This document shows positions 36,693-45,966 of a DNA stretch of 64,000 nucleotides, piece by piece (the first letter of the stretch is position 1; each line of letters starts with the position of its first letter). Below the pieces are notes generated by a model. That model made no database searches. It had not been told where the DNA came from and saw only the letters and a program-made list of their open reading frames with translations. This DNA comes from Pelagomonas calceolata. Its lineage: Eukaryota > Sar > Pelagophyceae > Pelagomonadales > Pelagomonadaceae. Made by a program: the position numbers and the translations under genes. The DNA lies in the NCBI GenBank assembly GCA_918797485.1, contig CAKKNE010000002.1, positions 710,501 to 774,500 on the forward strand, written 5' to 3'.

Positions 36693-38147
36693 ATGCGTGC
36701 ACTCCGACGAGTGTTGCTCGGAGCGCTGCTAAAATGTGCGACTGCTGATGTTCGGCGGCGAAACCAATCGCCGCTCAGCCTGCCAAAGCGCAGCCATGCA
36801 CTGCAGCTGCGAGGCGGCACCAGCGCCGCCGCACCAACCACTTCGACGGCACCCGCCACGACACCTACATCAGTCAAGAAGAAGCACGCCTACATCACGC
36901 CTCGGGAACTGACGCAGATCATGGTCGCGGACCTCGCGCCGCACGGCATGCTCCCCTTGGCGTGGGCGGCGACGCGCGGCGCGGGCACGGGCGTCGTGCC
37001 CGCCGTGTTGCTCTTGGCGGTCTTCGCGTCGTCTTCTGCGTATACGTTGTATTTGGCGGCGCAGCTCGCCGAGGCCGGCCGGGAGGCGCGGCGGGCCGCG
37101 CCGGCTCTCTCGGAGCTGTGGCGCGGGGCAAAATTACCCTTGCCAAAGGCCGTGGACGCCATGGTCGCGTTGCTCTGTGGCGGGTGTTGCGTCTTCTACG
37201 CCGCGTTCGCCGCGGACCTGTTCTACGCTTTGGCGAAGCGCCTAGGTCTAGGCACGTCCAGAGAAATGGTTTTAGGTGTATTGACGTGCATACCACTAGC
37301 GCCACTTTGCCTAGGAGACGACCTGAGCGTGCTCAAGTACTCGTCGCTCGCCGGGTTGCTGGGAATTGCCTATACGGCGTCATTTATTGGTAAAAACGGC
37401 GTCACAACAGACGTCGCGCCCATCCCAGCCACACAAACGTGCTCCGGGACGCTCGTCCTGGCCAACACGTTGGTGGTGGCCTTCCTCTGCCACTACAACG
37501 CGGTCCAGTACTACCGCGAGCTTTCGCCAAGAAGGCGGACGCCCGACAAGTTTAGGAGGGCGGTCCGGGGCGGCGTCCGTTTTTTTTGACCTTCGCTCTG
37601 CTCGACGGCGTGCGCGTCGCCCCCTACGCCGTCGACGCGACGTCTACGCACACAGGTCGTCCGGGGCGCCGCGCTCACGGCCCTCGTCTTCGCCGCGACG
37701 CTCTTCGGCGGCGCGCGGGCGTTTGGATCAAACGCGCTGCCGAACGTGCTGAACAACTACGACGCCGACTCGCTCGGCGCGACGGTCGCGCGGCTGGGCA
37801 CGGGCGTGGCCATCCTGAGCGGCTTCCCGCTCATGTTTGCCGGGTTGAAGGCCGCGCTCGACGGCTGCTTCAAGCTCCGGGGCCCCGCGCGGCCGGCGAC
37901 GCACGGCGCGCTGCTCGCGGCGATCGCGTCCGTCGCGGCGACGTCGTCCGAGGACGACATCGGCCTCATCATCGAGCTGCTGGGGTCGACGCTCGGCGTC
38001 GCGGCGGCGTACGTCGTGCCCGGGCTCTGCGCCGCGCGGTCGAGTGCTCTCGAGAAGAAGCACCGGCGCTCGGGCGCTTTGATCGCGGTGGGCGGGATGG
38101 GGCTCTGCGTCGGCGGGACGTACCTCACGCTGAAGACCCACGCCTAG
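36693..38147 (+). CDS. AAAP/SLC38-type amino-acid transporter
   Basis: The CDS is join(36693..37562, 37656..38147), 453 residues. An N-terminal leader (RVLLGALLKCATADV) is followed by about ten membrane helices of the amino acid/auxin permease kind: MLPLAWAATRGAG, DLSVLKYSSLAGLLGIAY, ANTLVVAFLCHYNAVQYYREL, then after the intron LTALVFAATLFGG. It should move amino acids with protons or sodium; location uncertain (the leader may indicate plastid or ER). The 93-bp intron (GTCCGGGG...CACACAG) resembles a worn introner with a CGACGGCGTG / CGCCGTCGACGCG pair. The fit is phase 0. Confidence 0.8.
37563..37655 (+). mobile_element. Probable worn introner in the amino-acid transporter gene
   Basis: 93-bp GT-AG intron ending CGCACACAG, with the inverted GGCGTGCGCGTCG / CTACGCCGTCGACGCG core. 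The left TIR is lost. Confidence 0.45.
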
Positions 38148-38420
38148 CTGAGGGGGGCTCGTAAAACTAAATCGTAGTATCAGCCCGTGCGTCGCGCGTC
38201 GCGGTGCCCAGACCTGCGCCGTGTCGATGGCGTAGAGGTCCAAGCGACCAAGCGCACCGAGGTCGCGTCAATGACGGGGTCAAACGAGGCCTGTACACCT
38301 GATGCTTTGCCCCAGCTTTAGCAAATTAAGTGGGATGGCACTAGGCTTTTAGGCTTATTTTTGGTGAAGGCAAGGCAGCGATCGCCTTTGCGCCCGGCTT
38401 TGTGAGGCTGCTTGGGCATC

Positions 38421-38979
38421 ATGGTTCGTTTCAGTGCTTGATTTGACATTTCAGGACCACCACCTACACACGAGCCGAGCGATTTTGGCTGGCGCGCGCT
38501 GTCGCCAGCGATTGGGCCGCCAAAAGAGCTGCTTGCAAACGCCCCTCAAAAGGCCGCCGCGAGCGACCGCAGCACTCCCACGCCGCCCAAGTGCTTTGCC
38601 TAAGCACGCACGCTCACTCGCGCGCCCGCAAACACCTCGCGCCGCCCCAATCCCTCTCCCGCTACCGTCTCGTCTCACCCTCGAACCCCTCGCGCAGACG
38701 AAAGGTACCTCGTCGTTCGGAAAGCGGCACTCGAAGACGCACACGACCTGCCGGCGATGCGGCAAGGTCTCCTTCCACCTTCAGAAGAAGGTGTGCGCCT
38801 CGTGCGGCTACCCGGGCGCCAAGATGCGCCGGTTTAACTGGTCCGAGAAAGCGCTGCGGAGGCGCACGAACGGCACGGGCCGCATGCGCCACATGAGACA
38901 CATGCCGCGCCGCTTCAAGAACGGCTTCCGCGAGGGTACGCAGGCGAAGGCGGCGAAGAGCGTCGCCGCGTCGGCATAA
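38421..38979 (+). CDS. RPL37: Ribosomal protein eL37
   Basis: The CDS is join(38421..38423, 38698..38979), 94 residues. The body [16 protein letters not shown] and the zinc-binding CRRCG-x-CASCGYP are diagnostic for eL37 of the large subunit. The frame upstream of the Thr shows no ATG; an AG acceptor (CGCGCAG) precedes it exactly, and the only sensible start is the ATG at 38421 followed at once by a GT donor. The first coding exon is therefore just the ATG, a known pattern in ribosomal protein genes. The 274-bp intron is the longest in the window and does not look like an introner. Confidence 0.9.
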
Positions 38980-39071
38980 ATATTCTCTCGTGTAATGGTT
39001 CGTTATCTAATCCCTACTACGCGGCACGCCATCGCCGCGACCTATCATATATACGACCTAATTTACACGAG

Positions 39072-39659
39072 CTACTGCTTCGCCGCCGCGTACCGCTCAG
39101 AAACATCGCTCCAATTGGCGATGTCCCAGATGGCGCTCACGTAGTCGGGCCGCACGTTCTTGTAGTCGAGGTAGTAGGCGTGCTCCCAGACGTCGATGCC
39201 AAAGAGGGGGATGAGGCCTGTGGTGGCTTCGAGGGGGTCCTGGTTGGCACAAGTGGCCAGCTGCAAGGCGTCGGTCGCCTTGTTGTAGCCGAGCCAGCCC
39301 CAGCCACTCCCTTGCACGGCGACGGTCATCTGAGACAGTTTCGTTTTCATCGCGTCGAAGCTGCCGAAGTCGGCATCAATAGCTGCAGATAGGGCACCGG
39401 TCGGCGGCGCGCCGCCTCCTTCACTGGGAGGAGCAAGGTTCTGCCAGAAGATGCTATGATTTAAGTGGCCGCCTCCATTGAATTTGATCGCGGCTTGCGC
39501 GGCGACGATGCCCGTGACGTCGTCGTCGGCGACGGCTGTGGCGAGCTTCTCCGTGGCGGCGTTGAAGTTTGTGACATACGTGTTGTGGTGCTTCGAGTGG
39601 TGGAGCTCCATGATCGTGCCGCTGATGACGGGCTCGAGCGCCGAGTACTCGTAGCCCAA
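39072..39659 (-). CDS. SOD2: Mn/Fe superoxide dismutase
   Basis: A mature dismutase of ~195 residues converting superoxide to hydrogen peroxide. Metal ligands are seen in [10 protein letters not shown] (two His), and [11 protein letters not shown] (Asp and His); [15 protein letters not shown] and [10 protein letters not shown] are also present. The pattern [13 protein letters not shown] with WxQ-type residues favours Mn. The frame stays open upstream ([12 protein letters not shown]) but no ATG in that frame is certain; an ATG at 39829 in another frame (LRRRAAADD..., transit-like) may be a first exon joined by a short intron. The real start is therefore unresolved. A promoter element lies at 39943. 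Confidence 0.88.
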   Translation of the reverse strand: MGYEYSALEPVISGTIMELHHSKHHNTYVTNFNAATEKLATAVADDDVTGIVAAQAAIKFNGGGHLNHSIFWQNLAPPSEGGGAPPTGALSAAIDADFGSFDAMKTKLSQMTVAVQGSGWGWLGYNKATDALQLATCANQDPLEATTGLIPLFGIDVWEHAYYLDYKNVRPDYVSAIWDIANWSDVSERYAAAKQ

Positions 39660-40038
39660 CGCGGGCAGCGTCGCTTTCGTGCGCGCATGCGCTTGGAGGG
39701 CGCGCGTGGTCCTGTGCGTTTCATGCGTTGGCGCGCGCGCTTCTCTCGACGACGACGACGGCGTGCGCGAGCGCTGCTCTCAGTGGCTGCCACAGCCAGA
39801 TCGTCTGCAGCGGCTCGGCGACGCAGCATTTATGGCATGCGGCCGGCGGGCGACGGCGGGGGAGGCGTGGCGACGCGTAACGTACCGCCGTAGGCCGATC
39901 ATGGTGGATTTTTTGGGCTTGGAAGCTGGCTCTCTGGCTGCTTGCTAGTGTCTTAATGCGCTAGCCCACAGCCAAGGAATCCGCGATAGGAGCACTGACC
40001 GGGCAGCACGCGTCGCCCAGCGGTAGGCCGGAGTAATT
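39660..40038. other. SOD upstream region (379 bp)
   Basis: Contains the probable 5' exon/transit region of SOD and the promoter element at 39943-39966; the tail of the next gene is at 40039. Nothing else recognised. Confidence 0.5.
39943..39966. promoter_or_regulatory. TGCTAGTGTCTTAA promoter element
   Basis: TGCTAGTGTCTTAATGCGCTAGC, one base from consensus, upstream of the SOD gene on the - strand (114 bp from the possible ATG at 39829). Confidence 0.6.
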
Positions 40039-40728
40039 TTACAATAAGGTTACACTTCGAAGGGGCGCAAGGAAGAAAATTGCACGCCGCACGTGGATTG
40101 CGAGGCGGACGGCAAGCCGGCGAAGAACAGGAGGCGGACTCGACCCATCATGACCGGGCTCTCCGAAATTGGGATAGCAGACCACACCCCCTAGTCCTTT
40201 CTGAAGGATGGCTTCCCTAAACAGTTCGACGGTGAAGAGCCTCTTCTCTACCAGTTTTATCATGAATTGCTCAGGGGGCGTCACCACCCCACGATGCTGG
40301 CTCTCCATGATCCTTTTGTCTGGCGGTTGGCCGTTCATGAGCGCCTCGCTCGGTATCACCCAGGAGGGGGCGTGGCGGCCTTTGACGAAAACGTAGACGT
40401 CGTGTGGGACGAGAGGTGGTCCGCCGACGTGGAAGCAGATGCGCGTCACATCTTCCCACGCGACGTCCGCCGTCCAGGGATTCTCCTTATTATAGTTGGG
40501 CCGCACGTCCATGGTGAAGCCTCGGTCGTCGTAGTCGATTCGATACCACTCATGCATGGTCTCCACGTCACCGTCCCACGATGGCAGGCTGTCCGCGTTC
40601 TTGGCCCAGGCGGTGTACTCGCTCGCATCAGCCTTGCCGCTCATTTGGACGGCCGCGCGCCGAAGCATCACGCCGCGGCGATGCCTCGCGACGACGCCGG
40701 CGACGCGAGCGGCCTTGACCGTTATCAT
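40039..40728 (-). CDS. Hypothetical protein
   Basis: A 229-residue frame from ATG 40728. The N-terminal ~30 residues are basic with Arg/Val/Ala (VAGVVARHRRGVMLRRAA), reminiscent of an organelle presequence. The middle (ADVAWEDVTRICFHVGG, DVYVFVKGRHAPSWVIPSEA, FREAILQKGLGGVV) looks like a genuine compact beta/alpha domain, possibly an immunity- or SMI1-like fold, but I cannot assign it. The last 40 residues are Arg-rich and of lower quality, so the true end may lie at an unseen intron. Confidence 0.5.
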   Translation of the reverse strand: MITVKAARVAGVVARHRRGVMLRRAAVQMSGKADASEYTAWAKNADSLPSWDGDVETMHEWYRIDYDDRGFTMDVRPNYNKENPWTADVAWEDVTRICFHVGGPPLVPHDVYVFVKGRHAPSWVIPSEALMNGQPPDKRIMESQHRGVVTPPEQFMIKLVEKRLFTVELFREAILQKGLGGVVCYPNFGEPGHDGSSPPPVLRRLAVRLAIHVRRAIFFLAPLRSVTLL

Positions 40729-41446
40729 GTTGCGCTACTCATTTGTGCGTGCCCTTTGATGCGTGCCGCGCGGACGAGGCGCGTGCACCTCGCTTGAGGC
40801 TGGTCTGCTGCCCCAATGGCACCAGCAGCCCCTCGAGGCTGCAGATGGTGCACCAAATGTAGGCTGCCGTGCGCCTGGAGCATGCGCACGTCGCGTGCGC
40901 GCACGGTCACGGTGACGCTTGCCTTTTATCCCGAATGTGTTCTTTTCTTGGATTCGATGCCAGCGGCGACCAATTGCCTGAGGCTTGCGCGGAGGGAGTT
41001 ATTGGTGCGGACGAAGTTTACCGTGGCAGGATCACTCTAGATTCGCGAGGGCGTACCCTCATTGAGCGCGAGCGAGGTGGAGCCGGTGCCTCGGCTCGGT
41101 GCATGCTTTGAGGCTCTGCACGCGACGCACAAGACGCGCTGGGATTATCGCCCACGCGCGGACAGCACAGCGAGCCGTAGGCAAGGCTGTGCGCACGTCT
41201 CGGCCCTGCAAGACCGCGGTTCTGCATTTTCATCCACCTCCCTCAAAAAGAGCCACATCCGGCTGAGCGCCGCTAGCCAGCGCGGCGCGTAGAAAGTCCC
41301 GCCGGCGAGGCGAGGCACCCCCAGGAAGCGCCGCGGAGCAGCGGCGAGCCGGTCCCCCGTCGCGCGGTCTCAAACCGCGCGCGCGGCCGACCACACCCCT
41401 AACAATCGTGAAGCGCCCCAGCGGCGGCGGGGGGTCGCCGTCGAAG
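40729..41446. other. Divergent intergenic region (718 bp)
   Basis: Between the hypothetical gene and the kinase. It has no convincing promoter element and no convincing gene. A 74-codon frame at 40816 starts with ATG but has no recognisable features. The kinase 5' end could reach into this region. Confidence 0.4.
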
Positions 41447-42611
41447 ATGAAGCTGCGGGAGATGAACGACTGGAAGATCTCCAACGACACGCTCAAGCTG
41501 GGCGTCGAGTTGGGGCGAGGTAGCTTTGGGATCGTTATGGCGGCCGAGTGGAGACATACACCTGTAGCATTGAAAATTCTATTCGCGGACGCCCAAGCCG
41601 ACGATAAAGTACTATTTGAGAAGGAGGTGCGCATGATGGCTACTTTACATCATCCCAATATAGTACAATTTCTCGGGTATGCGAGGACGCCAGCTTTGAC
41701 TTTGGTGATTGAGTTGTTCCCGGAGGGCTCTGTCGAAAGGTTCGTCCCGAGAGAGAAGCCGGGCCAGAAGACATCCCTGAGATTCTGCATCGACATGGCT
41801 TTAGCGATAGAGTACCTGCATAGCAGGCAGCCGTCGATCGTGATCCATAGGTGCTGACTCAGCGTCTGTTTCCGGATCGATGGCGTTGTCACGAGGCCGC
41901 GTCGCCTCGACGTCGTCGACGCGGCCGCATGAGAGTCTACGCCCGCGGCAATTTCGCGACGGCGTCGTTCCGCGCAGGGACATAAAACCCGCGAACTTCC
42001 TCCTGACGGCGTCGCTACGCGTGAAGCTCGGCGACTTCGGCATCGCGCGCACGCGCAAAGGCAAAGGCGTGGATCGGACGCGGTCGTGCGAGAGCCTGGC
42101 CACGATGCTAGATTCGAGCATGCACGGCGTGTCGTCGCTGGGCTCCATGGAGGACCACGCCCAGGCCGACGCCGAGCTTAGGGTGTCCGGTGACGACCTC
42201 ACGTCGAACTGCGGGACCGTGCGCTTCATGGCTCCGGAAGTCGCGGCCGTCGACGGCGCGCGCACGCAAGCCTACGACTCCAAGGCGGACATCTTCTCGC
42301 TAGCCATGGTCTACTACTTCGTCTGGGAGCGCGCGCTACCCGGCATCCCCGAGTGCAACAAGCCTCCTTTGCATCTGGCGGCTTTGAGGCAAGGGCGGCG
42401 GCCGTCGTACGGCCGGACGCCAAAGCCCATAAGAGAGCTCGTCAACCACATGTGGCGCCTGGAACCACAGGATCGCCCGTCGGCGGCCGACGTCCTCGAC
42501 TACCTCTACAACGTCAAGCACAAGCCGACCTTCGGTGGTGGTGTTTTGAAGGTGACGCCGCCCGCCACCGGTGGTTTGTTCGCCGCGGTGCCGCCGGCGC
42601 CGGGCCACTGA
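41447..42611 (+). CDS. TKL-type protein kinase
   Basis: The CDS is join(41447..41850, 41978..42611), at least 345 residues. All kinase landmarks are present: Gly loop LGRGSFGIV (~25-33), VALK, HRDIKPANF formed only after splicing (HR at the junction), DFGIAR, and FMAPEV. It belongs with tyrosine-kinase-like or DICTY-type Ser/Thr kinases. A ~45-residue Ser/Asp-rich insert follows the activation segment start (KGKGVDRTRSCES). The 127-bp intron starts GTGCTGAC and ends CGCGCAG, and carries a CGATGGCGTTG core. The upstream frame is open without another ATG, so the 5' end may be incomplete. Confidence 0.85.
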
Positions 42612-42733
42612 CGTTCAATTCCCCTCCCTACACAAAAACCTTGTGTTGTACTCGTCATCTAAACCAGAAACATCGATTGAGTCTCTTCTTCTACTAGAAG
42701 TATGTACAGCGGTGACTGAGCGGTCCGAGTCGC

Positions 42734-42768
42734 GGCGATGGCGTACAGCGCCCGCGGGAGCCATCGCC
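42734..42768. terminator. Hairpin between convergent 3' ends
   Basis: GGCGATGGC (42734-42742) and GCCATCGCC (42760-42768) form a perfect 9-bp stem with a 17-base loop, between the kinase and the PRMT-like gene tails. A 3'-end or processing role is inferred only. Confidence 0.35.
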
Positions 42769-42811
42769 GACACCGCCGATGCGGGGACCATAGGATTTCA
42801 CTAAGTGTAAG

Positions 42812-44116
42812 TTACCCGCGCTGGACCCCGCCCCCAAGCTTATAAGTCGTCGCCTTCGTGACGGCCTTCTCCGGCTTTGCCTCGAAGTCGAAGCTAATAG
42901 AGTCGCCCGCACCGATGGAGAGGGGCTCGTCACTCATCAACTGCAGGACCGTCTGCCAGTGCGACTTCTGGGCCTCGCCGTTTTTTCCCCTCGACACAAT
43001 GAGCGTCCCCTCGCTCCCGTCGCAGACGAGCGTCGGCCACATGGCCAGGCCGCTCAGCTTCGCTCCTATAACAGAAGCCGTCGCCGCGGCGTCCATTTTT
43101 TTACCTTGTTCATCTAACAACAGCGACTGGAGCTGCCTTTCCTCCGCGAAGGCGCGCTCGAAGCCCTTCTGGGCGTTTGCTATCGATGCAGTGGTCACGG
43201 GGAAGGTCAGCGATGTCTTCACGGAAGCCGGTAGGGATGGGAGCGGCTTGCTGAAGTCCACATCCTCCAGCAGCTGCGGCTCGGCGAGCACTTGTAAAGC
43301 TTCATCTCTACAATTGAACCGAATAGGGTCCTTGCCCACGATCTTGGACCAGTCGTAGGACGGCGGCGTCAGCAAATTGTGCAGCGCGTACGAGACGGGA
43401 GCGGCGTAGGTCTGGCACCTTCGCGGGATGTACGTGGCCGGGTCGTCCGGGCGCTTGACGTGCCTCTCCCTAGCGTCCTTCATCGTCGCGTACAAACCCT
43501 CCTCGGACGCGAGACTCCCACAGATCTCGAAGACGCAGAGGTCGACTTTTTCGGGAAGCGTGAGCTCGGTCGAGAAGCCCTCGATCACTTCAATTGCACC
43601 AGGCTTCAGAGGGACCAAACCATCAACATCTCGACGGGAAGCATTGGGGTCCTCGCACTTCGCAATAAAAGCCTTGGCCCGCCGCGCTGCCTCGGGATTT
43701 GCCTCCACAGCATACACTTTTTTGGCCCCTGCCGTTGCTGCTATGAGCGCGAGCACGCAGAAGGGCCCCGTGCCCAGATCCAATACGACGGCGTCTTGCA
43801 GTTCCGCGAGGCGGCTGCGAATCGCCTTGGCGAACTTCGGCGTCCTTCTAGGATCATCCCTCATAGCCCGATAGGCCTTCTCGTCGAACTCGATGAAGTT
43901 GATCTGCGACGGGAAGTCGCTGTCGAAACCGTCCGTGGCCGACCAGCTCACGGTCTTCAAAGCTGCTGCTGCTGCCGCGGCGGCGCTCGCGGGCGGCAGC
44001 GGGATCAAGGTGGTGGTCGTCGCCGCGGCGAAGCCTTGCAGTGTTGCGCGGCGGTCCAGGGGCTGCAGCGCGCTGGCGACCGTTAGCAGCACTGCTGCTG
44101 CTGCGAGGTGCCTCAT
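42812..44116 (-). CDS. PRMT-like methyltransferase with a plastid/thylakoid-type leader
   Basis: A 434-residue protein. The leader has two parts: a signal peptide ending VASALQP (an ASAF-like site) and then DRRATLQGFAAATTT...PPASA, which looks like a twin-arginine thylakoid signal. The body has SAM motif I VVLDLGTGPFCVLAL (~108-122), AVEANPEAARRA, and FEICGSLASEE in the place of the PRMT double-E loop, then a beta-barrel-like C-terminus. Protein arginine methylation is the likely class activity; both loop acids seem present though the spacing is not standard. Promoter-like element at 44283. Confidence 0.75.
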   Translation of the reverse strand: MRHLAAAAVLLTVASALQPLDRRATLQGFAAATTTTLIPLPPASAAAAAAAALKTVSWSATDGFDSDFPSQINFIEFDEKAYRAMRDDPRRTPKFAKAIRSRLAELQDAVVLDLGTGPFCVLALIAATAGAKKVYAVEANPEAARRAKAFIAKCEDPNASRRDVDGLVPLKPGAIEVIEGFSTELTLPEKVDLCVFEICGSLASEEGLYATMKDARERHVKRPDDPATYIPRRCQTYAAPVSYALHNLLTPPSYDWSKIVGKDPIRFNCRDEALQVLAEPQLLEDVDFSKPLPSLPASVKTSLTFPVTTASIANAQKGFERAFAEERQLQSLLLDEQGKKMDAAATASVIGAKLSGLAMWPTLVCDGSEGTLIVSRGKNGEAQKSHWQTVLQLMSDEPLSIGAGDSISFDFEAKPEKAVTKATTYKLGGGVQRG

Positions 44117-44448
44117 GTTTGCTACCAGACTGCAGTGTTGTGTTTTGCAGTACCAGTGCTACCACGAGTCGATCTACGTGCAAACGCAGCTCGGCGTTGC
44201 AGCGTGCACAACTATCTGCAGGGCAAAATGAGCACTACTTGCACCGCTCTGACTCAAGCAGCCGATGCAGACTCGAGCGCGCTCTAGCGTTCACAGACAC
44301 ACTAGTCGCGAAGTTGAACCCCAACCCTAAAAAACAGTCGCTGCTGCGCGGATTCAACGGCTGCCGTGTCTCGATTGAGCCTTCTTACTCAATAGAATGG
44401 AAGGAGGTGGAAAGGAGACGGGACGGGGAAAGGTAAGATGTCTTGTGA
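44117..44448. other. PRMT-like upstream region and ShK-like 3' flank (332 bp)
   Basis: Holds a diverged promoter element at 44283-44307. Nothing else recognised. Confidence 0.45.
44283..44307. promoter_or_regulatory. Diverged promoter element
   Basis: TCTAGCGTTCACAGACACACTAGTC, 167 bp before the PRMT-like ATG. It closely matches the diverged copy at 48645. Confidence 0.4.
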
Positions 44449-44969
44449 TCACTCGCACGTGCCGCACGCCTTGCCGCACGCGCGGAACGCGTAGGCCTCG
44501 ACGGGACCGGGCTTGTTCGGGTCCTCGTCGTCCTCGGACTCCTCGAACTCCTCCATGAGGATGCCGGACTCCGTGCAGCGCTCCCGCTTCTCCGCGACCC
44601 AGTCGCAGTTCAGGCGCTTCACGCCCTCGAAGGACCAGTTAGAAGTACTCTTGCAGACGGCGTCGGAGCCGGGGCACCTGTGTGGAAATCAATCAGTGTG
44701 TCGGGTGCACCACTGCACCGCGCCGTAAAATTTGATTTTCACACAGCGAGGTACGTCGAACACGAACGGCGACACGCCTCGTAGCCGTACTTGCCGTTCG
44801 TCCCGCGCGCCGCGCACGCCTTCTCGCGCGACGTCAGCACGAAGCCGTCGCCCTCGGCCGTCGAGCCCGTCTCGTAGGTCGTAGACATCTTGGCGATGGC
44901 CGCGCATGTCCCGGCGTCCGACTTCCACGAGGCGTCGTCCGCGCACGAGTCCGTGACCATGCGGCAGAC
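44449..44969 (-). CDS. Cys-rich ShK-like secreted protein (3' exons)
   Basis: The visible exons are complement(44449..44677, 44755..44969). Together they encode about 147 residues with regularly spaced Cys: CRMVTDSCADD, GYEACRRSCSTC (formed across the junction), RLNCDWVAEKRERC, RACGKACGTCE then stop. Two ShK-like modules of the algal kind (C-W-V, RC, C-x-x-x-C-x-x-C) are indicated; such modules usually face outside the cell or ride on hydroxylases. The 77-bp intron is a miniature introner with a GT donor. The 5' exon with the expected signal peptide was not found; the exon at 44969 begins right after the acceptor of a half introner. Confidence 0.65.
44678..44746 (-). mobile_element. Miniature introner element (69 bp) in the ShK-like gene
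   Basis: Ends CTGTGTGGAAATCAA and GATTTTCACACAG. The target copies match 6 of 8 (44670-44677, 44747-44754). It consists almost entirely of the two ends of the 198-bp element at 22551 with the middle deleted, and is inverted relative to its host gene. Confidence 0.88.
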
Positions 44970-45035
44970 CTGTGTGGAAATCAAAATTTTACGGCGCGTT
45001 CGTCCTGAATCGTCGCTTCGTCCTCCAGCGCTTTG
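44970..45035 (-). mobile_element. Half introner element
   Basis: CTGTGTGGAAATCAAAATTT and the next ~50 bases match the 3' half of the elements at 22304 and 22551; then similarity stops and no opposite end is found before the next gene. It supplies the acceptor CAG of an exon at 44969. Confidence 0.7.
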
Positions 45036-45265
45036 CTCTCGCATCGGCTGCAAGAAGCCGCGAGGTGCGTTCCCAACCCTACGCGGGGCGTCCCGACGGA
45101 CAACACAAGCTCGAGAGCGCTCCCCGTACGGATAAGCACGGCCGCAGGCGCGAACTCGGGACCGCGAACGGCGCGGGACGACGCGGGACGACAAGAACAA
45201 CCGTTACACAATCACCACCCCAACGGCGCGGAATAACAAGAACAACCGTTACACAAGAAGCAAAA

Positions 45266-45889
45266 TCACCACTCCACGACCTCCTTGACGACCATGTCCG
45301 GGTGCAGCGGCCGCTGTTGCAAATTGACGGCCTCCTCCGTCGTGGCGACGATGGACGACACGCGCGCGAGGTCGTTCCGCGTCGCCTCGCTGACCTTGTC
45401 GGCGGCGTCGGGCGGCCACTGGACGTCCCAGGGGTACGAGGAATGCACTTTCTCGAGGGGCGCGAGGGCTTGCACCGGCGGCGCCTCGGCGAAGCGCCGA
45501 GCTTCCCGCTCCGGTGGTAAATCAGAGGCCTGGTTGAAGCGTCTTTCTAAACGCGCCCTCCTTTTCCGCCGCGCGCCGACCGCCAACAAGACGTTGCCGC
45601 CGCCGGCATCGTCGAGGAAATCGTCCGACGTCAAGGTGTTCGCCTCGCCCAGTCTAGCTTTGGCCCGGCCCAGCCGCCCGTACGCTTTGAGTGCTTTGAG
45701 CTCGTCCCGCACGTGATCGACGCGCGTCGCCATGTGTCGCTCCTTGGCCGTCCTCGTCCTCTGCTCCGTCAGGAGCACACTCAGTGTACATCCCTTCTCG
45801 ATCTCCTTCTCATTCAGGCCCGAGCCCGCGACCGCGCGCGCGGCGGCCGTGCGCCGCCTTTCGGTCCGCGTGCCGAAGATGGACGCCAT
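45266..45889 (-). CDS. Hypothetical charged helical protein
   Basis: A 207-residue protein if started at ATG 45889 (MASIFGTRTERRR); an upstream ATG at 45966 overlaps the next gene's stop region. It is rich in Arg, Glu, Ala and Leu with long helices (LKALKAYGRLGRAKARLGEAN; ARRKRRARLERRF) and a C-terminal LQQRPLHPDMVVKEVVEW that looks conserved. I do not recognise the family. Genes on both sides run the same way: 77 bp separate it from the ankyrin gene's stop. Confidence 0.5.
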   Translation of the reverse strand: MASIFGTRTERRRTAAARAVAGSGLNEKEIEKGCTLSVLLTEQRTRTAKERHMATRVDHVRDELKALKAYGRLGRAKARLGEANTLTSDDFLDDAGGGNVLLAVGARRKRRARLERRFNQASDLPPEREARRFAEAPPVQALAPLEKVHSSYPWDVQWPPDAADKVSEATRNDLARVSSIVATTEEAVNLQQRPLHPDMVVKEVVEW

Positions 45890-45966
45890 GTTCGCGGTCT
45901 TCCCCGAGACGCGCGTTAGATTCTTCTGGGCCTGCGTTGGGACGCGGTAACGGTGGCGGTGGCACA

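Noticed and set aside
41230-41634. 134-codon - strand frame over the kinase 5' end
   Set aside because: It is the complement of the kinase Gly-loop region, without features.
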